A DNA stretch of 64,000 bases, from the NCBI GenBank assembly GCA_025529335.1, contig JAMYHX010000120.1:88701-152700 (forward strand), in the 5' to 3' direction. The notes beneath the pieces are model-generated. The model searched no databases. It had not been told where the DNA came from and worked only from the letters and a program-made list of their open reading frames with translations. Positions within the stretch are counted from its first letter, which is position 1. The number at the start of each line of letters is the position of its first letter. Of this stretch, positions 12,094 to 22,972 are shown one piece after another. A program made the position numbers and the translations under genes. The stretch comes from Rhizopus sp. PT2906. Its lineage: Eukaryota > Mucoromycota > Mucoromycetes > Mucorales > Rhizopodaceae.

Positions 12094-14181
12094 ATGCCAA
12101 CCAATAATCTAGACAATCACGAAGAGGGTGTCCTCGGATCAGATTCCGAAGATTCTTTATTCAGTACAGGCTCATCTCATCACTTTGACAATGACCGAGA
12201 CGATCAAAGTTTATTACCACTCACTCAGCATGCAAATACATCAACGACATCTGTATTCTCCTTTGAGACTATACCAATGATCCCTCTTTCACAGACGCAG
12301 ACAAGAGGTCCAGAGCTACAAAAAAAGGTATCCCTTCTGAACGGACTCGGTCTTGTTGTCGGTATGATGATCGGAAGTGGTTTATTTAGCTCTCCAGGTA
12401 CCAAAAATTAGTTCTTTAGAAAAGAGAGAGATTAACTGACCCAATTTATCCAAAGGACCTGTCTTGGAATCATCAGGTGCTTATGGAACCGCTCTTGTTG
12501 TGTGGTTTATATCAGGTTTACTAGCATTATGTGGTGCCTTGTGTTACGCTGAGCTAGGTACAATGCTCCCAATGAACGGTGGAGAAACTGTCTATCTGGG
12601 CAGAGCATTTGGAAGTTTAGTTTCCTTTATGTTTGAATTTATTACAATCATTGTTCAAAAGGTAAGGAATTTTATCGTTTATAAAAAAAAAGGAGATATT
12701 AAGCCAAGATTTAGCCTGGAAGTCTTGCCATCATCTGTATTGTGTTTGGTGAGTATGTGTCACGCATTGCATATCATACCTATTTCTTCAATATACCTCA
12801 CGACTCGGATGATGCTGTTGAATTAGCAGACGCCATTATACCCAAATTTCTACCCAAGCTACTTGCTGTAATATGCCTATTTATTTTGACTTTTATCAAT
12901 GCTATTTCAGTTCAAGCAGGTATTCGTGTTCAAGACTTGTTGACGGCCATCAAGGTATTAACAGCCATCGTGATATCTATTACCGGAATCGTTGTCCTAT
13001 CCAAAAGAGAACCTATCTATGGCGACAGTAGTATCCAAGGTGACCCATTTCATGGAATTGGTTCGATTAGCTATGGTCAAATCGCCTTGGCATTTTATTC
13101 AGGTACAACCCAAAAGAATGAAGAAAATAGAATATTAACAATGCTAAACAAAAAGGTCTATGGGCGTATGATGGATGGAACAACTTGAATTATGTTTCGG
13201 GGGAAATGAAGAATCCTCATAGAGATTTGCCTCGTGTGATCATTTTTGGTATTCCACTCGTCGTCTTTTGTTACATGCTATCCAATGTTGCCTATTTGGC
13301 CGTTCTAAGGCCAGAAGTTGTGATGCATTCGAATACGGTTTCAATGGACTTTGGCAAAAAGATCTTTGGTCCTTCTGGTGGCATCTTGTTTGCTGTCTGC
13401 GTGGCACTGAGTTGCTTTGGGGTAAAAAAAAAAAAGAAGGAGGATCTCTTTTATGTGATAGATAACTAACTACGATTTTGAAAGTCTGCTAATGCTAGTG
13501 TATTTACAGGGGCACGTATTATTTATGTATCAGCAAAACAAGGTCATATCCCTGGCCTCTTTGGAAAGTTGAGTCAATCTAGACAAACGCCTATTTTGGC
13601 ATTGCTTTTACAGGCAGCATTGACCGTCATCATGATCATGATAGGCTCTTTTAGAGTGCTTGTTAACTTTTATTCATTGACTGCTTGGATGTAAGTAACA
13701 GCAAGCTTGGTAATCATAGCGACTAACACAAGGCTATGCAGATTTTATTTCCTAGCGGTCTTTTCACTTTTAATCTTTAGATATACCGAACCAGATCTCA
13801 ATAGACCGTACCGTGTCTGGCTATCAACACCCATCTTATTCTGTCTGGTTGCATTGTTTTTATGTACTACGCCTTTTATAGAAGCACCTATAGAAAGTCT
13901 TATTGCCGTCGGTCTCATCCTATTGGCTGTTCCAATATGGCTCCTTCATGTCAAATTTGGGAACAAGATATCAAAAGGCTGGAATTGTAAGTGATCAATC
14001 ATGAAAAAAGGGAAGGGGGCATACTTACAATGATGTGCACCAATTTACAAAAAGGAGAAAAGAGTGGCCGGTGTGTGTGTTAGAAGGGAGTATACTGATC
14101 TTCATTTATGTAGATATTACGCTACGATTTAATAAAAACCGTGGTTATCACGGTGTAGAAATGACAGAAATAGAGGACTAA
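12094..14181 (+). CDS. LAT-type amino-acid permease (APC superfamily)
   Basis: A 12-helix amino-acid transporter of the SLC7/LAT branch, probably plasma-membrane. A hydrophilic N-terminal tail of about 80 residues rich in Ser/Asp precedes helix 1, which carries the substrate-binding GLVVGMMIGSGLFSSPG. Later marks are AYGTALVVWFISGLL, ELGTMLPMNGGE, LAFYSGLWAYDGWNNLNYV and EMKNPHRDLPR, all typical of LAT permeases. Seven or so exons join in frame; the last intron leads to a short tail ending at 14181. Fungal Mup1-like methionine permeases are related, and the substrate is not decided. It is transcribed divergently from the ERI1-like gene, with 108 bp between start codons. Confidence 0.9.
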
Positions 14182-15253
14182 GACAAGCATAAAAATAGCA
14201 CATAGTTACTTTAAAGTTTTATAGTCTATTTATACTTGCATAATAAAAAGTTATTTAATAAAGACATCTCATACAATTTCATTATACTTCGGTTTACCCT
14301 TGAAAATGGGAGCGAAATCTAAGGTTCAGTTAATATAGATGGCTTTTTACCTGGACTTGGCTTATCAAACGAGTTTACTGGAAACACACTTTATTGCTCC
14401 GTGATACATTAAATCAATGGATTGCATATAAAAAAAAAAGAAGGGGGTAAGCACGGTTCACTTTTAATTTATGTGATAGTTATAAATCCAATTACACTTT
14501 ATTAAAGCAAGAATAGTAAAAAAATAATTTTATCAACTTAAACTAACAATACAAAACATGTAAACATTCGGGTTGTGTTGTCATGACTACATTTTATAGT
14601 AAGTACTGCAGCTAAACAGTCTTCCTTGAAGGACATGGAAACTAAGGAGCATAAAGAAGATCAAAACAAAATAAACCAGGGAACTTATGACTATAATTTT
14701 TGCTTATAAAGCCATTGTTATATATTTATTTCTTTATGTATTTGAGATAGTATAGAGTATGTAAATGAATTCAAATGCTTGTTGATAGCTTATATATAAT
14801 GTGTAATGAATTCTATAAATATCAAGATATGGCATCTGACTCTATTCTTATATTTGGCTGATCAAAAAAATACAAGTTCTTGTCTGTTGAGAATTTATGC
14901 CTGTTTGATCACGAAAGTGATGTTGAAAGAGTGTTCACATATGCATAATAGCACACATTGCGCTCTTTTTACCTCTTATTTTAAATCTGTCATCTTTTAC
15001 AAAATGACAATATCATAGTTGGTATTTTCTTTTTCTTTATATAAATCACGGCTATAACCCTTTAAACCAATTTCTTCCTTAATGTGCATGATGTTTATGA
15101 TCCACACCAAGCTCTATCCAATAAGAATGTCGAGAAGATCACTTTTGTTACAGAAAATAACGGAGGTTAAGACAAAGAAAGAGGGAGCCTGACTATATGC
15201 TTTTTTGCTTATTGATATTCACCAACTTTTTTGTTTTAAACCCATTTTTATGC

Positions 15254-15288
<35 letters not shown>

Positions 15289-15361
15289 CGTATGCTCTGC
15301 ATGCTTATTTATTCTTATGCTTGATTGTTCTTTTCCTTCTTCTTTCTTTTACTTATCCTTT
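14182..15361. other. Intergenic; possible small minus-strand coding remnant
   Basis: A 1.2-kb stretch between two plus-strand genes. On the minus strand near 14420-14275 two open blocks can be joined by a GT-AG intron into a tail reading NSFDKPSP-DFAPIFKGKPKY and a stop. This could be the end of a small gene, but no start or family is seen. A (GT)n microsatellite at about 15256-15286 lies in the leader of the ankyrin gene. Confidence 0.35.
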
Positions 15362-16085
15362 ATGTCTTTGGACGAATACTATCAAAGCTTTCCCCTTCCG
15401 CCTCTACCTACTTCTACGCAACGCTATCAGAAATACCAAAAGACAAAAATGCATTATGAACTTGAACAGACCATCACTGAAGTAGAGGTTATCGCTATCC
15501 AAGAAAAGTTAAAAACAGCCATGGACAAAATAGTACAAGACTGGACAGAGAGACACGATAGTTTAGTGGATGCTCTAAACGCATCAGAACGCATGAAGAA
15601 AGACCTTGTTGAAAAATACAATAACCAATTACAGAAATATCAAAAGACAGTCAAGGAAATACACTTTTACAGGACAAGCTACGACCAGCTGCTTCTGCGA
15701 CAACATTCCTTGTTAAGATCTAGCTGTAGTTCTGGATCCGGGAGAAGTCTCAAAAAAGGTTACTGCTCGCCACCAAGGTCTGCGTCCCCTTTCTCGACAG
15801 CTTTGACTCCCGTGAATGAAGTTGTCGAGGAGGCACTCTCTCAGGACCAGTTGAAGGACAAAGAAATTCACTCGATGAACTTTGATTCTGACCTCCCTGA
15901 TATCATAAACCACTCTTCTACCATTTCCGAGTGTGATGATTCACTTCAATCACAAGACGACAAACATACTGAAAGCTCAAGAATAAAGAAATATACCAAA
16001 GAAAAAGATGCAATGACCAGAAATAATGAAGAAAATAGTGAAAAAGAAATTGATTCAAGAAATAATGAAAATAATACCGATAGTG

Positions 16086-16116
<31 letters not shown>

Positions 16117-17193
16117 GCGTTCATTGGACCCGGTTGAAGAAACAAAAGTACTCAAGTTTGCTTGTGGTGATGGTTTTTGGAATACGATCGCGAACGGTAA
16201 AGCAAACAAGGAAGAAGTCGTTCAAACTGTCATGTAACGATCGTTGTTCGATAAGTGTGTTTCGGAAGCTTATATATTCTTTGTCGCTAGGAATTACTTG
16301 CGTCGCGGGGGCAACCCGAATGTTGCCAAAAACTCAGATACGGTCAAGAGAGTCAAAGAAGGTTACAGCCTGGTTCATGCATTAGTTGCTATAAAGAATA
16401 CGGTTGCATTACAAAGTGTACTTTTAGCTGGTGCAAAGCCCAATGTGTTCCCATTAACGGATGATCCAAAAGACAAAGTTACCCCCTTAGTGTTGGCAGC
16501 TCAGTTGGGTTACTTGAATGGCGTCAGGCTGCTGATTGAGCAAGCTGGAGTGGATATAACGAATAGCTATGGTCCATCTGGCGAAAATGCGCTGCACGCA
16601 GCTGTTCAGAGTAATTCGAAGTCAGTAGTCGCCTACCTCTTGAAGGCGTCTCAAAACATACTACTTAGGAAGCTTGACACTGCTGGTAAGTTTAGTCATT
16701 CCCCCAGTTTATAATGTGACGGTACAAACAACACACACATCTATACATAGGCGCAACTCCTCTACATTATGCATGTTCTGCAGGAAAATCCGAGTTTGTT
16801 ACTCTTTTGGTAAAAGACTATGGCGCCAAGATGGATGCTCAAGATTCTAAAGGAGAAACGCCGCTTCATTATGCTATCCGTCATCGTCAGTTACAAGTCG
16901 TGACAACCTTGATTCGACTTGGCGCTGATCCAAACGCATGTATTCCCAAGAAGACGCCTACTCCCCTTGACTTGGCTAAATCTGAAGGCTATAAGCTTGT
17001 TGTTGACTATCTCAAGCAGGTTGGTGGCAAGACAACAAAAGAAATTGAAAAAAGGAGGATATCTGTCGTTAGTAGTAATACCAGTACGTTCAGCAGTGAA
17101 AGTTATGGCAGCAATGATACCAACTCTTCTTCTTCAGGTTCCATAAAAAAGTTTTTCCATGTAAAGACAACCAAGTTATTGAAGGGAAAATAA
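15362..17193 (+). CDS. Ankyrin-repeat protein with N-terminal coiled coil
   Basis: Not assignable to a named family. Three exons join in frame, with splices at about 16235/16291 and 16685/16751. Residues 1-125 are helical and charged and likely form a coiled coil (TITEVEVIAIQEKLKTAMDK). A low-complexity linker follows, with an Asn run encoded by (AAT)n at 16085-16113. The C-terminal third carries at least four ankyrin repeats (SGENALHAAVQSNSK, TPLHYACSAGKSE, TPLHYAIRHRQLQ, TPLDLAKSEGYK) and then a Ser/Lys-rich tail. The ATG at 15362 was preferred over an in-frame ATG at 15197 because the latter would translate the GT microsatellite into a Cys/Val run. The gene is probably an adaptor. Its stop is 13 bp from the stop of the convergent prefoldin gene. 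Confidence 0.82.
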
Positions 17194-17206
17194 AATTTTA
17201 TTGTAT

Positions 17207-17678
17207 TTACATCGTTCTTGGGCCCTGAAGAATGTCTTTAAGATTTCCTTCTGCATCAGAAACTGATCGTTCCCAATATTTTTGTGTTTTCTCTAGTTGC
17301 TTTATCGTTTCGTCCGTTGCAGCAATAGAATCAACATATTGCTTTTTCATGTCACTTAATGGGCTTTGAATGAACCTATCAAGAATACATTAAGACAGAC
17401 CGTACTTGTTTATTCGGCATGATGTTACATCTTTCCAACAGGCTTGTAAGTTTTCGTATTGGGATCCAAGCTATCCAGTTCACGTCGAGTTAATTCTGCC
17501 ATCTTGCGTTCGCGTTGTTTGGCTTGGATCTGAGCTTTGACAGTAGCTACTTGTTGCTGGCTCTGGATATATTTGGCTTGTAATTCAACAAAGACCTACG
17601 TCATGGGTTAAAGATGTAGGTCAAATAACTTGCTTATTTTTTTACCTTGCGAATGGCGTCATCTGAAAGTGTAGCCAT
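17207..17678 (-). CDS. PFD1: Prefoldin subunit 1 (beta-type)
   Basis: A beta-type subunit of the hexameric prefoldin chaperone, which hands unfolded actin and tubulin to the CCT chaperonin. Three exons give about 122 residues, the usual size. The two coiled-coil helices (VFVELQAKYIQSQQQVATVK and IKQLEKTQKYWERSVSDAE) flank the conserved hairpin ending YKPVGKMFIQSP, matching the family's YxxVGRMF motif. The first exon encodes only MATLSDDAIRK. It is convergent with the ankyrin gene, so the two 3' ends must overlap or terminate in the same few bases. Confidence 0.87.
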
Positions 17679-18513
17679 TTCGAGTATTAATAAACAGTAG
17701 TTTCCAGTTCAATCTAGAGGTTTTTAACCTTCAGAGACAATAATTAAGCCAATCAAAAATCAATTTGAGATGTAACACAAAGGATTGGAGATAATTTCAT
17801 AAAGAACAGTGTTTGACACGGCGAATGATTTCCTTTTGAAAGAGAGCAGAAAGGTCTTTATCTGCTACCACGAAAAAAAGATCAGCTTAAATCTCTCTGA
17901 AAAGTATGTACTGCAAAGACAAAGGCAAAGCGGGGTTCAGGATCTTTGTAGCAAAAAATGATAGGACATTTGAAGTTTATACAATGAAGATGTTATTTAA
18001 TAGTTTGTATGCATCAATAACTGCCTGACATCTGGAGGACATGCATGTCACAAGCTTCTATGCATATTCAAGTGGCAATATCTTCCCATTCACCATGAAG
18101 GACGCCCTCGAGCTGCTTTACCTTGTGTATCTGATGTCTTTTCTAGCAAATGTACTATCTGAGTGTTCAGTCTTTTTGTTTTTGAAATCAAGAATGCGTT
18201 CTTGGTTATGTGTGATATGGTCAGTATACGATAGATATTGGGTAATTAGTAGAAGCATACACTCTATATTACATTCTTCTTCTGCGTATTAAATGAGAAT
18301 AAGAAGGAAAAAAAAAGAGTAATAGCAACAATCAATATGTAAATAGCAGCCAAGCCAAGCAAAACTTCTCATTAATAGTATTGAGTTCTGCTTCGCGTAG
18401 CAATGTTCTTGCTGAAAAATACACTGAGTTTGAATTGGTTATTCCCATATATAAAAGTTGTTCCTGACTTCATTGTTACCCTTTTTTATCATTTTTATAT
18501 TATATACGTAATC
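17679..18513. other. Intergenic, unresolved coding-like blocks on the minus strand
   Basis: An 835-bp stretch. On the minus strand, around 18030-17790, short open blocks such as QAVIDAYKLLNNIF and DKDLSALFQKEIIRRVKHCSL look coding, but I could not join them into a gene or recognise a family. Either a small intron-rich gene or a decayed one is possible. Confidence 0.3.
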
Positions 18514-19457
18514 ATGGAGTTTCCTGATCTCGGTAAAAGATGTACAGCACCTGCTTGTAACCTTTATGGTAAGATACCATTAGTAGTACATATGTTTAAA
18601 CAGAAGAAATGACCGGGTTTACTATTAGACTTTTTACCTTATACATGCATTTATTGCAAGCATATATTTTGGTATATATATATATATATATATATATTAC
18701 TATTATCCAATTGATTAATGCCTATACAGTCAAGAGCATTTCAAACTACAGGATCATCATTGTCCAAGCCTGAATGATCCAAATATGGATATTAGGTAGG
18801 AAAAAGAACAGAAACAACAACGACCATTTGCGTAGTCTAATACTTTATATAGAGTGCCTACATGTCCTATTTGTGAAAAGCCAGTATCAGTACCAAGAGG
18901 ACAAGATCCAAATATTAGAGTAAGGTCTATAGATTGTTAAAGTCAACCTCAGTAACCGTTTTATCTGGTAGATGAATGAACATATACAAAACAATTGTGC
19001 GGACCTGAAGCCTAAAAATGACAATACATGCCGTAAAAAGGGCTGCACGACAAAGATGCTTGTGCCAATGCAATGTCCTGACTGTAAGCGTTCTTTTTGT
19101 GTGAAGCATAGATTACCAGTAGACCATCTCTGTAAAGGAAAACAGATAGATGAAAAGCCAGTGAAGCAAACCAATAATACTTCAAGAGCAGAAATGGAAA
19201 GGTATACATCTTACTTTAATATTTCCTTCATTTGTTAACTCATGTTGATAGACAAAGAAAAGATAGAATAGAGCAAAGGAAGCAAGAGATTCATAGACTT
19301 CAATTGAAAGCGAAACAAGGAGTAAGTGTGATGTATATATTCTCTCCCTTAAAGGCATTAACACATGTATCAGAATATTACCGATAATGAACAATTACAA
19401 CTGGCCAAGCTATTATCTTTACAAGGAGACAAACATGGCAAATGCATTGTTTGCTAA
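18514..19457 (+). CDS. AN1-type zinc-finger protein of the ZFAND2/AIRAP family with a C-terminal CaaX-like box
   Basis: A stress-linked proteasome-associated adaptor. Exons are small; spliced, the protein starts MEFPDLGKRCTAPACNLYD, then FLPYTCIYCKHIFC completes the first AN1 finger. VPTCPICEKPVSVPRGQDPN follows, the linker typical of ZFAND2 proteins, then the second AN1 finger (CPDCKRSFCVKHRLPVDHLC). A basic helix near the C-terminus precedes the end, GKCIVC-stop, which fits a CaaX prenylation motif. About 230 residues in all. An intron contains a (TA)n repeat at about 18670-18698. The family assignment is firm; prenylation is inferred from the last four residues. Confidence 0.87.
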
Positions 19458-19690
19458 CGAATATAGAATAATAATAATAATAGTAAATATAGAAATAATA
19501 GCTTAATCCACTGTTTGCATATCATCAATAAATACCAACATTTGCTAAACAATGTAGTAAATTGTTCATATAGATTTATTATTTGTTTAGCATGCTTTCT
19601 CTTTCCTTAGCTTATGTCTCACGTGTATCTCATGAAAGGAATTCTCTTTTACTACTACTACTACTATTACTACCACTATCAATTGTACTC

Positions 19691-21667
19691 TTAACAGGTA
19701 TGTTTTAATTTTGGAATTGGCATTCTCCCACTACATTTAAAGAATGCTTTGGGTAATATGAATGGTGTCCTGAGAATAGCCTCTAATGCTGTCTTCATAT
19801 GTTGGATACGTTGCTAATGAAGACGATTACTCATGTGAGCATTGTAAAGGAACGATATAATTGATATATACCTCATGTCTTTGATTACCCTGCAGATCAG
19901 AAGCTTTTTCCCATTCTGCAACAGTCTTTACGAATTTTCTACATATCTTCATAAGATTGGATTCTCTAAGGTTGCTAGTGCTATCATCATCCACTCTACT
20001 ATCCATCAAAATCGGAATCAACGTCGGATTCACACAAAAGAACAGATTATTCGAAGCAGCAAAGGAACGCGCAGCATATTCGCATGCTAGGATACATGTA
20101 TTATAGGTTGCAAGTACATGTAAAATCTCTTTATCATCCACCTCCACAGGTTGCTCACTCAAGTTAAATCGAATAGCCAAGTTACGAAAACGATCTGCAC
20201 ATTCTTGCATCCATCTTGACTGTCTTGTTAAGGCTGTCTCATCATTTGTATTCATATTCAAGGTAGATAGTGCCATCCGTATGATAACATTCATCTCCAT
20301 ACGCATTTCTACAAAGTATAGCTGCACAGATGTTTCCTTACCTAATCCATTTAACGCCTGCATGTATAAAGAATAAATACAGGGCACGATTTCCTACTTT
20401 TCTGTGTTCTTACCTTGAGTGCCTCAAGTGTCGTAACATAATGTTTTGTCACAGAATCTATAGTATTGGCTGTAATTGTGTCTATGCTGTTTGGTATTTG
20501 TGTTTCAGCATAGGCTAGAGAGCCTAATGCTCTTAGCCAATATGCACTTTCCTCAGATTGAACCTGTTTTTTTTATTGTGAGTTCTTGCTAATATATATG
20601 TATGTAATAGAACAACATGATTACCTTTTTAAATAAACTCTCCACTATAGCTTGCATGAGTGCAAACCATCCACGACGTCCTGCTTCTAAACCTATGAGA
20701 TAAATGTTCCAGCAATTTGATGTAAACATCTTGTTGATATCATCCCAAGATCCATAGACGTGTAAAAGTGATATCACCTTGGTTGTAAGTTCTTCTGTAG
20801 ATGAGGTATGAAGTAATAATTTTACTAGATTGATCTTTTGTGTTCAAAGTTGAATAATACGGCTATTGATGCTATTAAGCATACTTACAAACATCGATGA
20901 CTTATTCATCCCTTCCTTTAACTTATCAGTGACACTTTCTGCAAGCCAAGATGGCACTTGACGGCATTGTTGTAAAAGAAATGTCAAATATGGTAATAAG
21001 ATGGCAGCAACTTCATCTATTATAAGCTATAAGTATCTTATCATCTTGGCTCCTTTATTTTTACCATCGGCTAATAATAGTGTATGATATGCTTCTTTAA
21101 AAGATGCTTCAAAATCCCATTCATTTAATAGTGTGCAATATCGTGCTTTCATCTTGAGTAGTTCTTTAAGCTATATTTCATTCAAATATTCAGTATATTG
21201 TTCTCTTTTCTCTTCTTGCATACTTTAGCATTATATGTCCCACATAAAAGTTTTGGAGTTGAACCAAAACGTGCTGATTTTATCAGGTTATTTATTCCAG
21301 TTGATAGGGCATCTATCACTTCATGCACTGTTTGATGCAATCTTGATATAATTGGAACATCTATGTCCATTGCATTACGATCTCGACTTGTAAGTGCAAT
21401 ATGTGCAATTGTATATAATAGCTTTGCGCAAGATATGGCCACCGTATATTTTCGTTCGTTTATCGCGTCATGAAGAATAGTTTGACAGTCTCCGATGGAC
21501 GCGATGAGGTTATCGGCTGAAGGGGAATCGATGATCCGAACGATCAAGTGTTGATGAGTAGAGACTAAACTTTGTGTACATTGAAATGCTTTGCTTTGAA
21601 GTTCTGGTTTCCCCTTTGTTGAATTTATAACAAGTAATAGTTTCAAAATATGTGTTTCGTCAAACAT
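19691..21667 (-). CDS. C-terminal half of Integrator complex subunit 7, encoded as a separate gene
   Basis: INTS7 is a HEAT-repeat scaffold of Integrator, the RNA polymerase II-associated cleavage complex. This gene starts with its own ATG (MFDETHILKLLL) and carries the second half of the family. Matching blocks are the helical repeats from KPELQSKAFQCTQSL, a YWLRALGSLAYAETQ block, RWMQECADRFRNLAIRF, and near the end MKTALEAILRTPFILPKAFF. Exons are separated by short introns; the last exon ends at TAA 19691-19693. The animal proteins have a further beta-rich C-terminus that I do not see here. Only 61 bp separate its start from the N-half gene on the other strand. Assignment rests on remembered family sequence and should be confirmed by profile search. 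Confidence 0.72.
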
Positions 21668-21673
21668 GTAGAA
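21666..21673. repeat. 8-bp inverted repeat, left partner (ATGTAGAA)
   Basis: This octamer overlaps the start codon of the INTS7 C-half gene. Its reverse complement TTCTACAT lies at 22861-22868, one base past the stop codon of the N-half gene. The pair therefore brackets the N-half segment in inverted orientation, as inversion breakpoints would. Eight bases can match by chance, so it is suggestive only. Confidence 0.5.
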
Positions 21674-21728
21674 ATGAGATAAAAAAGGAACGACATATTT
21701 CTTTTCTTTTTCTTATTATTTTTATAAA
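21668..21728. promoter_or_regulatory. Shared 61-bp head-to-head promoter of the two INTS7 halves
   Basis: The start codons of the minus-strand C-half and plus-strand N-half genes are separated only by this A/T- and pyrimidine-rich spacer, which ends in a TATTTTTATAAA stretch beside the N-half ATG. Both genes must share one promoter or start inside each other's leader. Co-expression of the two halves would follow; this is inferred from geometry. Confidence 0.5.
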
Positions 21729-22859
21729 ATGAATGATGGCAATGACTTGGAAGTAGCTTATAAAGTTCTTTTAGAATTAGAAACAAGGTTCAATCAAAAG
21801 CCTCGCCCTGGTAATTTGGGTATTCATGGGCCACAAATACAGGCACTTACTGGATATGTGCATGTATTTAAACAGCATCCTCATCCGCTGATTATCAATA
21901 CTGCTATATTGAAGCTTGCTGACTGGTTTCGTTCTTAGTAAAGAAATAGAAAGAGAATTGATTGGCATGTTATTAATAACCCAAATAATAGCAATAATAC
22001 CGTCAAGCTTTATATTTTAAAGGTGTTTAAAGAGGCATCACACCATTTGGAGAAAGTGATGAATGTGGATGAAACAGTCAGACGTATTTTACCTATTCTT
22101 GGCAGTAATGATCCTATCGCAAGATCGCTTACATTAAGGTAATATACTTTCTTTCTATTAATAATAACCTAGATTGATTTTGACGTGCATGAATTATTAA
22201 TATAGAGTCCTTGGATGTATGTCTTCAATTATAGCAGAGAAGCTGGATGTTCAATTTGGGTAAAATACTCTTATTATCTATCTATACATATACATATAAC
22301 ACCAAGTATTCTTTTATAGTATTATCCAAAGACTAGAATTAGCAACTTATAGAATAGAGTTACAGGCAGCTATTTGGGCAAGTGATCAAATATGTGAAAA
22401 ATCAAGTCGATTTGCTGCAGTCATATTTCCAAAGATTGATAAGAAATTAAGAGGTAAGAAGAGTGATATATACACAAAATGGCCTAATCAAACGGTGTCT
22501 CTAGATTCCTTTATCCCTCTCAGTATCAAGTTGACAATAGTAAAGATATTCAGACATATGCACGAAGACATTGGGATGACAAGAGAGGCTCAAAATACGT
22601 GTCTAAACTTATTGAATGATCCAAATGCTGATAGTGAGTTAGTCATTGTCACACTGAGGACATTAACACTCTTGATTAGTAAAGGTGTCATTGATCGAAA
22701 GGAACAGGTAAGAAAGAAATGAAGAGTATGTATGCTTTATTTACACATGTGTGCAACAAAAAGATTGATAGATTACTTGATTATGCACTGAATGACACCA
22801 GAGATAGTGTTCGTTATAGCGCCCTTCATGATCTGTCTATACTCCAGAAAACATTGTAA
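21729..22859 (+). CDS. N-terminal half of Integrator complex subunit 7, encoded as a separate gene
   Basis: The gene begins with the normal INTS7 N-terminus: an ELETRFNQKPRPGNLG region, then HPHPLIINTAILKLADWFRS, HHLEKVMNVDETVRRILPIL and SNDPIARSLTLRVLGCMSSI. HEAT repeats continue to LLDYALNDTRDSVRYSALHD and LSILQKTL, then TAA at 22857-22859. Several introns join in frame. In animal INTS7 the chain continues directly into what is here the separate minus-strand gene. The stop falls in ACATTGTAAAT, which reads as a good splice donor (T|GTAAAT), so the terminator may be the first bases of an ancestral intron. The downstream neighbour ELP2 starts 114 bp later, leaving no room for the missing half. 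Confidence 0.82.
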
Positions 22860-22972
22860 ATTCTACATTTCATACATCATTTCCTAAACTGTAAAGCATT
22901 ATACCTAAGCCACAGACCTATCAAAATAAATTCAGCCGTTAATTTCTATGCACACTTTTTCTACTATTAAAC

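Noticed and set aside
15197..15361. An N-terminal extension of the ankyrin protein
   Set aside because: It would translate a GT microsatellite into a Cys/Val run; a T-rich leader with the start at 15362 is more likely.
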